64,000 nucleotides of DNA, taken from UBA4615 sp046046245 (GTDB lineage Bacteria > Pseudomonadota > Gammaproteobacteria > Burkholderiales > Burkholderiaceae_E). Each line of letters opens with the position of its first letter. Position 1 is the first letter of the stretch. This document shows, in pieces, positions 24,836 through 32,354 of the stretch. A program made the translations under genes and the position numbers. The notes below the pieces were generated by a model that ran no database searches, had not been told where the DNA came from, and saw only the letters and a program-made list of their open reading frames with translations. The stretch is from the NCBI GenBank assembly GCA_046046245.1, contig JBJOKE010000045.1, forward strand, positions 1 through 64,000, given 5' to 3'.

Positions 24836-26332
24836 TCAGCCCACCAGCGCGCCCGCGAACTCCTCGGCCGAGAAGGCCTGCAGGTCGTCGATCCCTTCGC
24901 CCATGCCGATGAAGTAGACCGGCACCGGCCGGTCACGCCGCGTGTGCGCGAGCGCGGCGAGTGCGCCGCCCTTGGCCGTGCCGTCGAGCTTCGTGACGAC
25001 GAGCCCGGTCAGCTGCACCGCGTCGTCGAAGGCCTTCACCTGCGCGAGCATGTTCTGGCCGGTGTTGCCGTCGAGGACCAGCAGCACCTCGTGCGGCGCG
25101 CCCTCCATCGCCTTGCCGATCACGCGGCGCACCTTGCGCAGCTCGTCCATCAGGTGCGTCTGCGTGGGCAGCCGGCCCGCGGTGTCGACCATCACGACGC
25201 CGGTGCGCCGCGCGATGCCCGCCGAGACCGCGTCGAAGGCGACCGCCGCCGGGTCGCCGCCCTGCTGCGCGATCACCTCGACCTCGTTTCGGCTGCCCCA
25301 CTGCGCGAGCTGCTCGCGGGCGGCCGCGCGGAAGGTGTCGCCGGCGGCGAGCAGCACGGTCTTGCCTTCGGCACGCAGGTGCTTCGCGAGCTTGCCGATC
25401 GAGGTCGTCTTCCCGGCGCCGTTGACGCCCGCGATCATCAGCACCAGCGGCTCGGCGCGGTCGATGTCGATCGGCCGCTCGAGCGGCGTCAGCAGCTCGA
25501 TCAGCAGCGCGCGCAGGGCGGCCTTCACCTGCATCGCGTCGGTGATCCGCTCCTTGCGCACGCGCTCGCGCAGGCGTTCGAGCAGCCAGCCGGTGGTCTC
25601 GACGCCGGTGTCGCTGGTGAGCAGCGCGGCCTCCAGCTCCTCGAACAGCGCCTCGTCGACCTTCACGCCGACGAACAGGCCCGCGAGGTTCGAGCTGGTC
25701 CGCGACAGGCCCTGCTTCAGCCGCGCGAGCCAGGGCTTGCGGTCGGTCAGCGGCGCCGGGACGAACTCGACCGGCGCGGCCGCCGCCGTGGCCGCGCCGG
25801 GGACCGGCGGCACGCCCGGTGCGGGGACCGGGCGAGCCGTGTCGCCCGCGTCGCGTGCCACCTGCTGCTCGATGCGCGTGGCCTGGGCGTCTCGTGCGGC
25901 CTGGGCGTCGCGCCCGGCGCGGGCCTCGCTCTCGGCCTGCGCCCGGCGGACCGCGTCCGCCTCGCGCGCCACGCGGGCGGTGCGCAGCGCCTCGGCCTCG
26001 CGGACCCCCTCGGCCTCGGCCGCGGCGCGCGCGCGCGCATCCTCCTCGAAGGCCGCTTCGGCCGCGGCGGCCGCCTCGGCCTCGATCGCCGCCGCCTCCT
26101 CCGGGCTCGCGGCCGTCTCTTCCGGCAATGGCGGGCCGGGCTCGGGCGCGCCGCGGCCGCCGGGGATGAAGCGCGACCAGAACCCGCCGCGCGCGGGCTC
26201 GCCCGGATCGGCCGCCTGGGGCGGTCCGGCCGGTGCGGGGGCGACCGCGGCGGGCGGCGGCGCGTCGGCGGGCACCGCGCCGGGCGCGACCTCCGCATCG
26301 GCCGGCTTCTTGCGGCGAAGGAATCCGAACAT
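24836..26332 (-). CDS. ftsY: Signal recognition particle receptor FtsY
   Basis: This 498-residue SRP receptor GTPase docks ribosome-nascent chain-SRP complexes at the inner membrane. The N-terminal 190 residues are Ala/Glu/Arg-rich and low-complexity (the variable A domain), the N domain spans about 200-290 and the GTPase G domain 295-498. G1 is AGVNGAGKTTSIGKL (301-315), DTFRAAAREQLAQW is the insertion-box region, G3 is VDTAGRLPTQ (382-391), G4 is TKLDGTAKGG (447-456), and the closing motif is GMGEGIDDLQAF. The start is the ATG at 26332 (MFGFLRRKKP), which gives the expected basic amphipathic N-terminus. It is divergent from the M16 peptidase gene with an 87-bp gap. Confidence 0.97.
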   Translation of the reverse strand: MFGFLRRKKPADAEVAPGAVPADAPPPAAVAPAPAGPPQAADPGEPARGGFWSRFIPGGRGAPEPGPPLPEETAASPEEAAAIEAEAAAAAEAAFEEDARARAAAEAEGVREAEALRTARVAREADAVRRAQAESEARAGRDAQAARDAQATRIEQQVARDAGDTARPVPAPGVPPVPGAATAAAAPVEFVPAPLTDRKPWLARLKQGLSRTSSNLAGLFVGVKVDEALFEELEAALLTSDTGVETTGWLLERLRERVRKERITDAMQVKAALRALLIELLTPLERPIDIDRAEPLVLMIAGVNGAGKTTSIGKLAKHLRAEGKTVLLAAGDTFRAAAREQLAQWGSRNEVEVIAQQGGDPAAVAFDAVSAGIARRTGVVMVDTAGRLPTQTHLMDELRKVRRVIGKAMEGAPHEVLLVLDGNTGQNMLAQVKAFDDAVQLTGLVVTKLDGTAKGGALAALAHTRRDRPVPVYFIGMGEGIDDLQAFSAEEFAGALVG

Positions 26333-26387
26333 CGGGGCGTCTCGGGGGCGGGGCCCGTGCGGCCGCAGGGGGCTTCGGGCCCCGGAG

Positions 26388-26393
26388 TACACT
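26388..26393 (+). promoter_or_regulatory. -10 hexamer TACACT of the M16 operon
   Basis: TACACT lies 26 nt before the ATG at 26420 in the short divergent region with ftsY. The -35 region is not well conserved. The same hexamer is found at 43988-43993 before the acyl-CoA dehydrogenase gene. Confidence 0.4.
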
Positions 26394-26419
26394 CGGGAGC
26401 CTCGATTCTACGCCGCACC

Positions 26420-27868
26420 ATGACCCCTCCGTCCGCGCGCCCGCTCGCGCTGCGCCTCGCCGCCCTGGCCCTCGGAGCGTTCGCGGCGGTCCCCTCGTCC
26501 GCCCAGCAGTCCGAGTCCCCCGGCCGGCCGGTCGGTTCGCCGTCCGCGGCCGCGCCGGTCGCGGCCGCGCAGGCCTTCGAGCGGACCCTGCCCAACGGCA
26601 TGAAGGTGCTGGTCAAGCGCGACGACCGCGCGCCCACGGCGGTCCACATGGTCGGGTACCGCGCCGGCTCGATGGACGAGGTCAACGGTCGCACCGGCGT
26701 CGCGCACGTGCTCGAGCACATGATGTTCAAGGGGACCAAGACGCTCGCGCCCGGCGAGTTCTCGCGCCGCGTCGCCGCGATCGGCGGCCGCGAGAACGCC
26801 TTCACCTCGCGCGACTACACCGGCTACTACCAGCAGATCCACACCTCTCGCCTGCCCGAGGTGATGCGCCTCGAGTCCGACCGGATGGCGAACCTGCAGC
26901 TGTCGGCCGACGAGTTCGCCAAGGAGATCCGGGTCGTCATGGAGGAGCGCCGGCTGCGCACCGAGGACCGGGCGACCTCGCTGGTCTACGAGCAGCTGAT
27001 GGCCACCGCGTTCACCGCGCATCCCTACCGCCATCCGGTCATCGGCTGGATGGCCGACCTCGAGGCGATGACCGTCGACGACGCGCGCGCCTGGTACGAC
27101 GCCTGGTACTCGCCGTCGAACGCGATCCTGGTCGTCGCCGGCGCGGTCGACCCCGAGGCCGTCTGGAGGCTCGCGCAGGAGACCTACGGGACGATCCCGG
27201 CGCGCGCGCTCCCCGCCCGCAAGCCGCAGGCCGAGCCGCCGCAGCGCGGGCTGCGCCGCATCCAGGTCAAGGCGCCGGCCGAGAACCCGTCGGTGACCCT
27301 GGCCTGGCGCGCACCGAAGCTCGAGTCGGTCGACGGCGACCGCGAGCCCTACGCGCTCGAGCTGCTGTCCACGCTGCTCGACGGCGGCGACAGCACGCGC
27401 CTCACGCGCAACGTGGTCCGCGGCTCGCGGGTGGCCAACAGCGCGAGCGCGGGGTACGGCATGACGCAGCGCGGCCCGGCGCTCTTCGTCCTCGCCGGCG
27501 TGCCCGCCGAGGGGCGGACCACCGAGGACGTGGAGCGCGCGATGCGCGCCGAGATCGAGCGGATCGCGAGGGAGGGCGTGCCCGCGGCCGAGCTCGAGCG
27601 CGTCAAGGTCCAGTACGTCGCCGGCCAGGTCTACAAGCGCGACTCGGTCTTCGCGCAGGCGATGGAGCTCGCCAGCCTGGAGATCGTCGGCCTGTCGCAC
27701 CGCGACGCCGACCGCATCCTCGAGAAGATCCGTTCCGTGACCGCCGACGAGGTGAAGGCGGCCGCGGCGAAGTGGTTCGGCGACGACACGCTCACCGTGG
27801 CCACGCTGCTGCCGCAGCCGATCGGCGAGCGCAAGCCGGCCGCGGCCCCCGCCGGCCTGAGGCACTGA
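26420..27868 (+). CDS. M16 zinc peptidase, catalytic partner
   Basis: This 482-residue periplasmic peptidase has a signal peptide (1-28, ending PSSAQQ). The inverted zinc motif HxxEH is HVLEHMMFKGT (H96, E99, H100), and the third ligand Glu lies 76-77 residues on (VVMEERR, 176-177). The C-terminal half-domain is also present (ENPSVTLAWRAP; LLDGGDSTRL). M16 enzymes of this bacterial type degrade short peptides or process envelope peptides. The gene is 4 bp from a second M16-like gene that lacks the zinc motif, the common catalytic/structural pair of proteobacteria. Confidence 0.93.
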   Translation: MTPPSARPLALRLAALALGAFAAVPSSAQQSESPGRPVGSPSAAAPVAAAQAFERTLPNGMKVLVKRDDRAPTAVHMVGYRAGSMDEVNGRTGVAHVLEHMMFKGTKTLAPGEFSRRVAAIGGRENAFTSRDYTGYYQQIHTSRLPEVMRLESDRMANLQLSADEFAKEIRVVMEERRLRTEDRATSLVYEQLMATAFTAHPYRHPVIGWMADLEAMTVDDARAWYDAWYSPSNAILVVAGAVDPEAVWRLAQETYGTIPARALPARKPQAEPPQRGLRRIQVKAPAENPSVTLAWRAPKLESVDGDREPYALELLSTLLDGGDSTRLTRNVVRGSRVANSASAGYGMTQRGPALFVLAGVPAEGRTTEDVERAMRAEIERIAREGVPAAELERVKVQYVAGQVYKRDSVFAQAMELASLEIVGLSHRDADRILEKIRSVTADEVKAAAAKWFGDDTLTVATLLPQPIGERKPAAAPAGLRH

Positions 27869-27872
27869 CGCC

Positions 27873-29282
27873 ATGACCGCACCGACCGTTCCCACCGTCC
27901 TCGCCCCGCGGCGCGGGCCGGCCGTCTCCGCCGGGCCGAGCCCGGCCCGGCGCGGGCTGCGCGTGAGCGCGCGCTCGTCGGCCGCGCTGCTGCTGCCGCT
28001 CGTGCTGCTGCTGTGGGCGCCGCTCGCCTCGGCCGTGCTTCCGATCGAGCACTGGAGCACGTCGCGCGGCGCGCGCGTCCACTTCGTCCGCGCCGACGCG
28101 ATCCCGATGCTCGACGTGCAGGTCGACTTCGATGCCGGTGCGCGCCACGATCCGGCCGCGAAGGCGGGCCTCGCCGGCTTCACCGCGGGCCTGCTCGCGC
28201 GCGGCGTCGAGGGCCTCGACGAGGCGCAGCTCGCCGAGCGCTTCGCCGACCTCGGTGCATCGCGCGGCGGCGGCGCGGGCGACGACCGGGCGAGCGTGTC
28301 GTTGCGCACGCTGTCGGCGCCGCGCGAGCGCGATGCCGCCGTCGACCTGCTCGCGCGGATGATGGCCCGGCCCACCTTTCCCGACGTGGTGGTCGCGCGC
28401 GAGCGCGAGCGCTCGATCCAGGCGCTGCGCGAGTCGCTGACGCGGCCCGACGCGATCGCGCAGCGCACCTTCGAGGCGCTGCTCTATCCGTCGCATCCCT
28501 ACGGTCTCTCGCAGTCGCCCGAGTCGGTCGCGGCGATCGGCCGCGACGATCTCGTCGCCTTCCACCGGGCGCGCTACGGCGCGCGCGGTGCGGTGGTCTC
28601 GATGATCGGCGCGATCTCGCGCGCCGAGGCCGAGGCGATCGCCGAGCGCCTGACCCGCGACCTCCCCGAGGGCATGCCCGGCGCGCCGATGCCGCCGGTC
28701 GTCGCGCCGCCGCCCGTCGAGCGACGCATCGCGCATCCGGCCACGCAGAGCCACATCCTCGTCGGCGCGCCGGCGATGGCCCGCGACGACCCCGACTTCT
28801 TCCCGCTCTTCGTCGGCAACTACGTGCTGGGCGGCGGCGGCTTCGTGTCGCGGCTCACCGCCGAGGTCCGCGAGAAGCGCGGCCTGTCCTACAGCGTCTA
28901 CTCGTACTTCTCGCCGATGGCGCAGCCCGGGCCGTTCGCCGTCGGCCTGCAGACCCGCAAGGAGCAGACCGACGACGCGCTGAAGGTCGTGCGCGAGACG
29001 CTCTCGCGCTTCGTCGCCGACGGCCCCACCGAGGACGAGCTGCGCGCGGCCAAGCAGAACCTGGTCGGCGGCTTCGCGCTGCGGATCGACTCGAACCGCA
29101 AGATCCTCGACAACCTCGCGAACATCGGCTGGTACCGGCTGCCGCTCGACTACCTCGAGCGCTGGACCGACCGCGTCGAGGCGGTCACCGTCGTGCAGAT
29201 CCGCGAGGCGTTCGCGCGCAAGGTGAAGCCGGACCGGCTGGTCACCGTCGTGGTCGGAGACGGCGGTGGCGCGAAGCCCTGA
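27873..29282 (+). CDS. M16 peptidase-like protein, non-catalytic partner
   Basis: This 469-residue secreted paralogue of the preceding gene has an unusually long N-terminal leader. The hydrophobic core is at about residues 34-50 (AALLLPLVLLLWAPLASA), so the true start may be an internal codon. At the zinc-motif position it reads GLAGFTAGLLARG, with no His or Glu ligands. The C-terminal domain keeps the substrate-gripping R/Y features (LTAEVREKRGLSYSVYSYF). In proteobacterial M16B pairs such a subunit completes the closed chamber with the catalytic chain. It overlaps the rsmD start by 17 bp. Confidence 0.9.
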   Translation: MTAPTVPTVLAPRRGPAVSAGPSPARRGLRVSARSSAALLLPLVLLLWAPLASAVLPIEHWSTSRGARVHFVRADAIPMLDVQVDFDAGARHDPAAKAGLAGFTAGLLARGVEGLDEAQLAERFADLGASRGGGAGDDRASVSLRTLSAPRERDAAVDLLARMMARPTFPDVVVARERERSIQALRESLTRPDAIAQRTFEALLYPSHPYGLSQSPESVAAIGRDDLVAFHRARYGARGAVVSMIGAISRAEAEAIAERLTRDLPEGMPGAPMPPVVAPPPVERRIAHPATQSHILVGAPAMARDDPDFFPLFVGNYVLGGGGFVSRLTAEVREKRGLSYSVYSYFSPMAQPGPFAVGLQTRKEQTDDALKVVRETLSRFVADGPTEDELRAAKQNLVGGFALRIDSNRKILDNLANIGWYRLPLDYLERWTDRVEAVTVVQIREAFARKVKPDRLVTVVVGDGGGAKP

Positions 29283-29943
29283 GCGCGCAGCGCGCGGCGG
29301 GCCCTCGGGGGGACGCGGCGCCGCCGCCGGCGCGCCCGCGAAGCGTCCGGCCGGCGGCCGCCGCGAGCCCCCCGCGAAGGTCCGCATCGTCGGCGGCGAC
29401 TGGAAGCGCACGCCGCTCGCCGTCGTCGACGCCCCGGGCCTGCGCCCCACGCCCGACCGCGTCCGCGAGACGCTGTTCAACTGGCTCGGCCAGCGGCTCG
29501 AGGGCTGGACCTGTCTCGACCTGTATGCCGGTACCGGTGCGCTGGGCTTCGAGGCCGCGTCGCGCGGCGCGTCGCGCGTCGTCTGCGTGGAGCGCGAGCC
29601 GCGCGCGGTGGCCGCGCTGCGCGACGCGAAGGCCCGGCTGGCGGCCGACGCGGTCGAGGTCGTGCAGGCCGACGCGCTCGCCTGGCTGTCGAACGCGCGC
29701 GACCGCTTCGACCTGGTCTTCCTCGATCCGCCCTTCGGCGGCACCGAGCTCGAGCGCGTGCTGCCGCGCCTCGCCGCCGTGCTCGCACCCGATGCCGCCG
29801 TCTACGTCGAGGCCGATCGGCCGCTCGCCGCCGATGCACCGCCGCTGTCCGCGGTGCCGGGCCTGGTCCTGCATCGCGCCGACAAGGCCGGACAAGTCCA
29901 CTATCATCTGCTGCTCCTGACGACCCCGGCCCCTGGAGCCTGA
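29266..29943 (+). CDS. rsmD: 16S rRNA (guanine966-N2)-methyltransferase RsmD
   Basis: This 225-residue class-I SAM methyltransferase modifies G966 of 16S rRNA during small-subunit assembly. It has a basic 37-residue lead (Arg/Gly/Ala-rich), then VRIVGGDWKRTPL, RPTPDRVRETLFNWL, the SAM loop LDLYAGTGALGFEAASRGA and the catalytic DPPF in FLDPPFGG, all diagnostic. The start is taken as the GTG at 29266, inside the end of the M16 gene. A start just before KVRIVGG is not available as ATG, so the lead may be real. coaD follows 2 bp downstream. Confidence 0.93.
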   Translation: MARSPERAARGGPSGGRGAAAGAPAKRPAGGRREPPAKVRIVGGDWKRTPLAVVDAPGLRPTPDRVRETLFNWLGQRLEGWTCLDLYAGTGALGFEAASRGASRVVCVEREPRAVAALRDAKARLAADAVEVVQADALAWLSNARDRFDLVFLDPPFGGTELERVLPRLAAVLAPDAAVYVEADRPLAADAPPLSAVPGLVLHRADKAGQVHYHLLLLTTPAPGA

Positions 29944-29945
29944 CG

Positions 29946-30449
29946 ATGGCGATCGCCGTCTACCCCGGAACCTTCGACCCGCTGACCCGTGGCCACGAGG
30001 ACATCGTCCGCCGCGCCGCGAACATCTTCGAGCGCATCGTGGTCGGCGTCGCCGGCAGCCGCGCCAAGGGCCCGATCTTCACGCAGGACGAGCGGATCGA
30101 GATCGCGCGCGAGGTGCTCGCGCCCTATGCGAACGTGCAGGTCGCCGGCTTCTCCGGGCTGCTGCGCGACTTCGTGCGCGCCCAGAACGCCGACGTGATC
30201 GTCCGCGGCCTGCGTGCCGTCGCCGACTTCGAGTACGAGTTCCAGATGGCGGGGATGAACCGCTACCTGCTGCCCGACGTCGAGACCATCTTCATGACGC
30301 CGACCGACCAGTACCAGTTCATCTCAGGGACCCTGGTCCGAGAGATCGCGATGTTCGGCGGCGACGTCGGCAAGTTCGTGTCGCCGTCGGTCGAGGCCCG
30401 CCTGAAGCGGAAGATGGAGCAGCTCGGCGGGCCGCCGCAGACCAGCTGA
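29946..30449 (+). CDS. coaD: Phosphopantetheine adenylyltransferase CoaD
   Basis: This 167-residue enzyme catalyses the penultimate step of coenzyme A synthesis (4'-phosphopantetheine + ATP to dephospho-CoA + PPi). The nucleotidyltransferase motif is YPGTFDPLTRGHEDIV (TxxH and GH), RGLRAVADFEYEFQMAGMNR gives the substrate-binding segment, and ISGTLVREIAMFGGDV is the C-terminal ATP loop. ISGT replaces the usual ISST, a common variation in betaproteobacteria. Length is normal. It sits between rsmD and the ferredoxin gene, the standard Burkholderiales order. Confidence 0.97.
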   Translation: MAIAVYPGTFDPLTRGHEDIVRRAANIFERIVVGVAGSRAKGPIFTQDERIEIAREVLAPYANVQVAGFSGLLRDFVRAQNADVIVRGLRAVADFEYEFQMAGMNRYLLPDVETIFMTPTDQYQFISGTLVREIAMFGGDVGKFVSPSVEARLKRKMEQLGGPPQTS

Positions 30450-30464
30450 GCGGGGGCATCGCCG

Positions 30465-30716
30465 ATGGCCCTGCTCATCACGGATGAATGCATCAACTGC
30501 GACGTCTGCGAGCCCGAGTGCCCGAACGGCGCGATCTCGATGGGCGAGGAGATCTACGGGATCGACCCCGCGAAGTGCACCGAATGCGTCGGCCACTTCG
30601 ACGAGCCGCAGTGCCGCGTCGTCTGCCCCGTCGACTGCATCCCCAACGATCCGCGCCACCCCGAGACCCGCGAGCAGCTGCTGGTGAAGTACGAGCGGCT
30701 GCAGCGCGAGGCCTGA
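30465..30716 (+). CDS. YfhL-type 2[4Fe-4S] ferredoxin
   Basis: This 83-residue ferredoxin carries two cysteine clusters, CINCDVCEPECP and CTECVGHFDEPQCRVVCP, the second with the 8-residue insertion typical of the YfhL/Alvin subgroup. Together they would bind two low-potential [4Fe-4S] clusters. It has no signal peptide, so it is a cytoplasmic electron carrier. It follows coaD by 15 bp with a GGGGGC-type upstream region, and is convergent with ppx. Confidence 0.95.
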   Translation: MALLITDECINCDVCEPECPNGAISMGEEIYGIDPAKCTECVGHFDEPQCRVVCPVDCIPNDPRHPETREQLLVKYERLQREA

Positions 30717-30738
30717 CCGCCCGCCCGCGCGCGACGGC

Positions 30739-32244
30739 TCAGGCCGTCTGGTAGGCGAGCGGCCAGGCGCCGGCCTTCGCCCACTCCGCACATTCCTGGC
30801 CGAGCGAGTGGTCGGTCAGCGGGTGGGCGGCGGCCCAGCCGGCCGGCAGCTCGATCCGCGCGCCGGCGTTCTTCACCCGCAGCCGGATCGACGGCGGCAG
30901 CACGCCGTCGCGGCGCCGGTGCAGGATCACCGCGAGCCGCAGGCACAGCACGCGCAGCCAGTCGTCGGCGTCGACCAGCAGCGGGCGCATCTTGGTCAGC
31001 CCGCCCGTCTGGCCGAGGACCAGCGCGGCGAGCCGCGCCTGCTCGTCCTCCGAGAAGCCCGGCATGTCGCAGTGTTCGAGGATGTAGGCGCCGTGCTTGT
31101 GGAAGTCGTCGTGTGCGATCGACAGGCCGATCTCGCGCAGCTGCGCGGCCCAGCCGACGAGCTGCGTGCCGCGGGCGAGCTCGTCGGCGTCGCCGCGCGC
31201 GGTCTCGCGGTACAGCCGGGCGGCGAGCTCGGCCACGGCCGCCCCGTGCCGTTCGTCCAGGCCGTGCAGCCGGATCATCCGCGCGACGGTGATCTCGCGC
31301 ATGTCGGCCCCGCTCGAGCGGCCGAGCAGGTCGTAGAGCACGCCTTCGCGCAGGGCGCCGTCGCAGTAGTCCATCGACTCGATGCCGAACTCGTCGAAGG
31401 CCGCGATCATCATCGCCAGTCCGCCGGGCAGCACCGGCCGGCGGTCCGGCTTCAGCGCGGTCACCCGCAGGCGGTCGACGTGGCCGGCCTTCAGCAGCAT
31501 CGACTCGAGCGTGCCCAGCGCCTCCCGGGTGATCGCCGTCTCGCCGAGGTCCGCCTGCGCGACCTGCCACAGCGATTTCGCGGTGCCCGAGGTGCCGATC
31601 GCGATCCGCCAGCCGGCCGCGCGGTAGCGCTCGGCGTGCGAGGCGATCTGCGCGCGGCAGGCCCAGCGTGCCGCGTCGAACGCGCCGCGATCCACCACCC
31701 CGCCCGGGAAGAAGCGCCGCGTGAGGCTCACGCAGCCCAGCGGCACCGACTCCAGCAGCGCGGGGGCATAGTCCGTGCCCACGATGCACTCGGTGGAGCC
31801 ACCGCCGATGTCGACGACCAGCCGCCGCCGACCGTCGGCCGGCAGCGCGTGCGCCGCGCCGAGGTAGATGAGCCGCGCCTCCTCGCGTCCGGCGATGACC
31901 TCGATCGGGAAGCCCAGCGCGTGCTGCGCGCGCTCGAGGAAGCGGCGCGCGTCGGCGGCGACCCGGAAGGTGTTGGTGGCGACCGCCCGCACCCGCTCGG
32001 GCTGGAAGGTCCGCAGCCGTTCGCCGAAGCGGCGCAGCGCGTCGATCGCGCGGTGCTGGGAGGCCTCGGACAGCGTGTTGCCGTCGCCGAGTCCGGCGGC
32101 CAGCCGGACCGTCTCCTTGAGCTGGTCGACCGGACGCACCTGTTCTCCCAGCGGCGTCGACTCGATCCGGGCGACGACCAGCCGGAAGCTGTTCGACCCG
32201 AGGTCGACGGCGGCCAGCAGGGAGGAGGAGGGCATCGCGTGCAT
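30739..32244 (-). CDS. ppx: Exopolyphosphatase Ppx (Ppx/GppA family)
   Basis: This 501-residue actin-fold phosphohydrolase removes terminal phosphate from polyphosphate (or hydrolyses pppGpp). The first phosphate loop is AVDLGSNSFRLVVARIE, the second is VVDIGGGSTECIVG, and GTSGTAKSL is also present. The C-terminal half (from about 310) is the HD-like helical domain with ILEHCDMPGFSEDE. The start is uncertain: ATG at 32244 (MHAMPSSS) or at 32235 (MPSSS); neither has a strong ribosome-binding site. It is divergent from ppk1 across 110 bp that contain a Pho-box-like element, a natural pairing of polyphosphate breakdown and synthesis. Confidence 0.93.
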   Translation of the reverse strand: MHAMPSSSLLAAVDLGSNSFRLVVARIESTPLGEQVRPVDQLKETVRLAAGLGDGNTLSEASQHRAIDALRRFGERLRTFQPERVRAVATNTFRVAADARRFLERAQHALGFPIEVIAGREEARLIYLGAAHALPADGRRRLVVDIGGGSTECIVGTDYAPALLESVPLGCVSLTRRFFPGGVVDRGAFDAARWACRAQIASHAERYRAAGWRIAIGTSGTAKSLWQVAQADLGETAITREALGTLESMLLKAGHVDRLRVTALKPDRRPVLPGGLAMMIAAFDEFGIESMDYCDGALREGVLYDLLGRSSGADMREITVARMIRLHGLDERHGAAVAELAARLYRETARGDADELARGTQLVGWAAQLREIGLSIAHDDFHKHGAYILEHCDMPGFSEDEQARLAALVLGQTGGLTKMRPLLVDADDWLRVLCLRLAVILHRRRDGVLPPSIRLRVKNAGARIELPAGWAAAHPLTDHSLGQECAEWAKAGAWPLAYQTA

Positions 32245-32313
32245 TTTGCCGCAGAATCCGCGAGGTCCCCGGTGCCGACCGGCGCGTCCGAGCCCGGATC
32301 GCACCCCGGGGGT

Positions 32314-32331
32314 CTGTCACCGAACCGTCAT
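32314..32331 (+). promoter_or_regulatory. Pho-box-like PhoB site upstream of ppk1
   Basis: CTGTCAC-CGAA-CCGTCAT is two 7-bp direct repeats with a 4-bp spacer, close to the PhoB consensus CTGTCAT-N4-CTGTCAT. Ten bases after its end, CACACT (32342-32347) could be the -10, placing the transcript start at the ppk1 ATG. Confidence 0.55.
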
Positions 32332-32354
32332 CTGGGCGCGACACACTCGAACCG

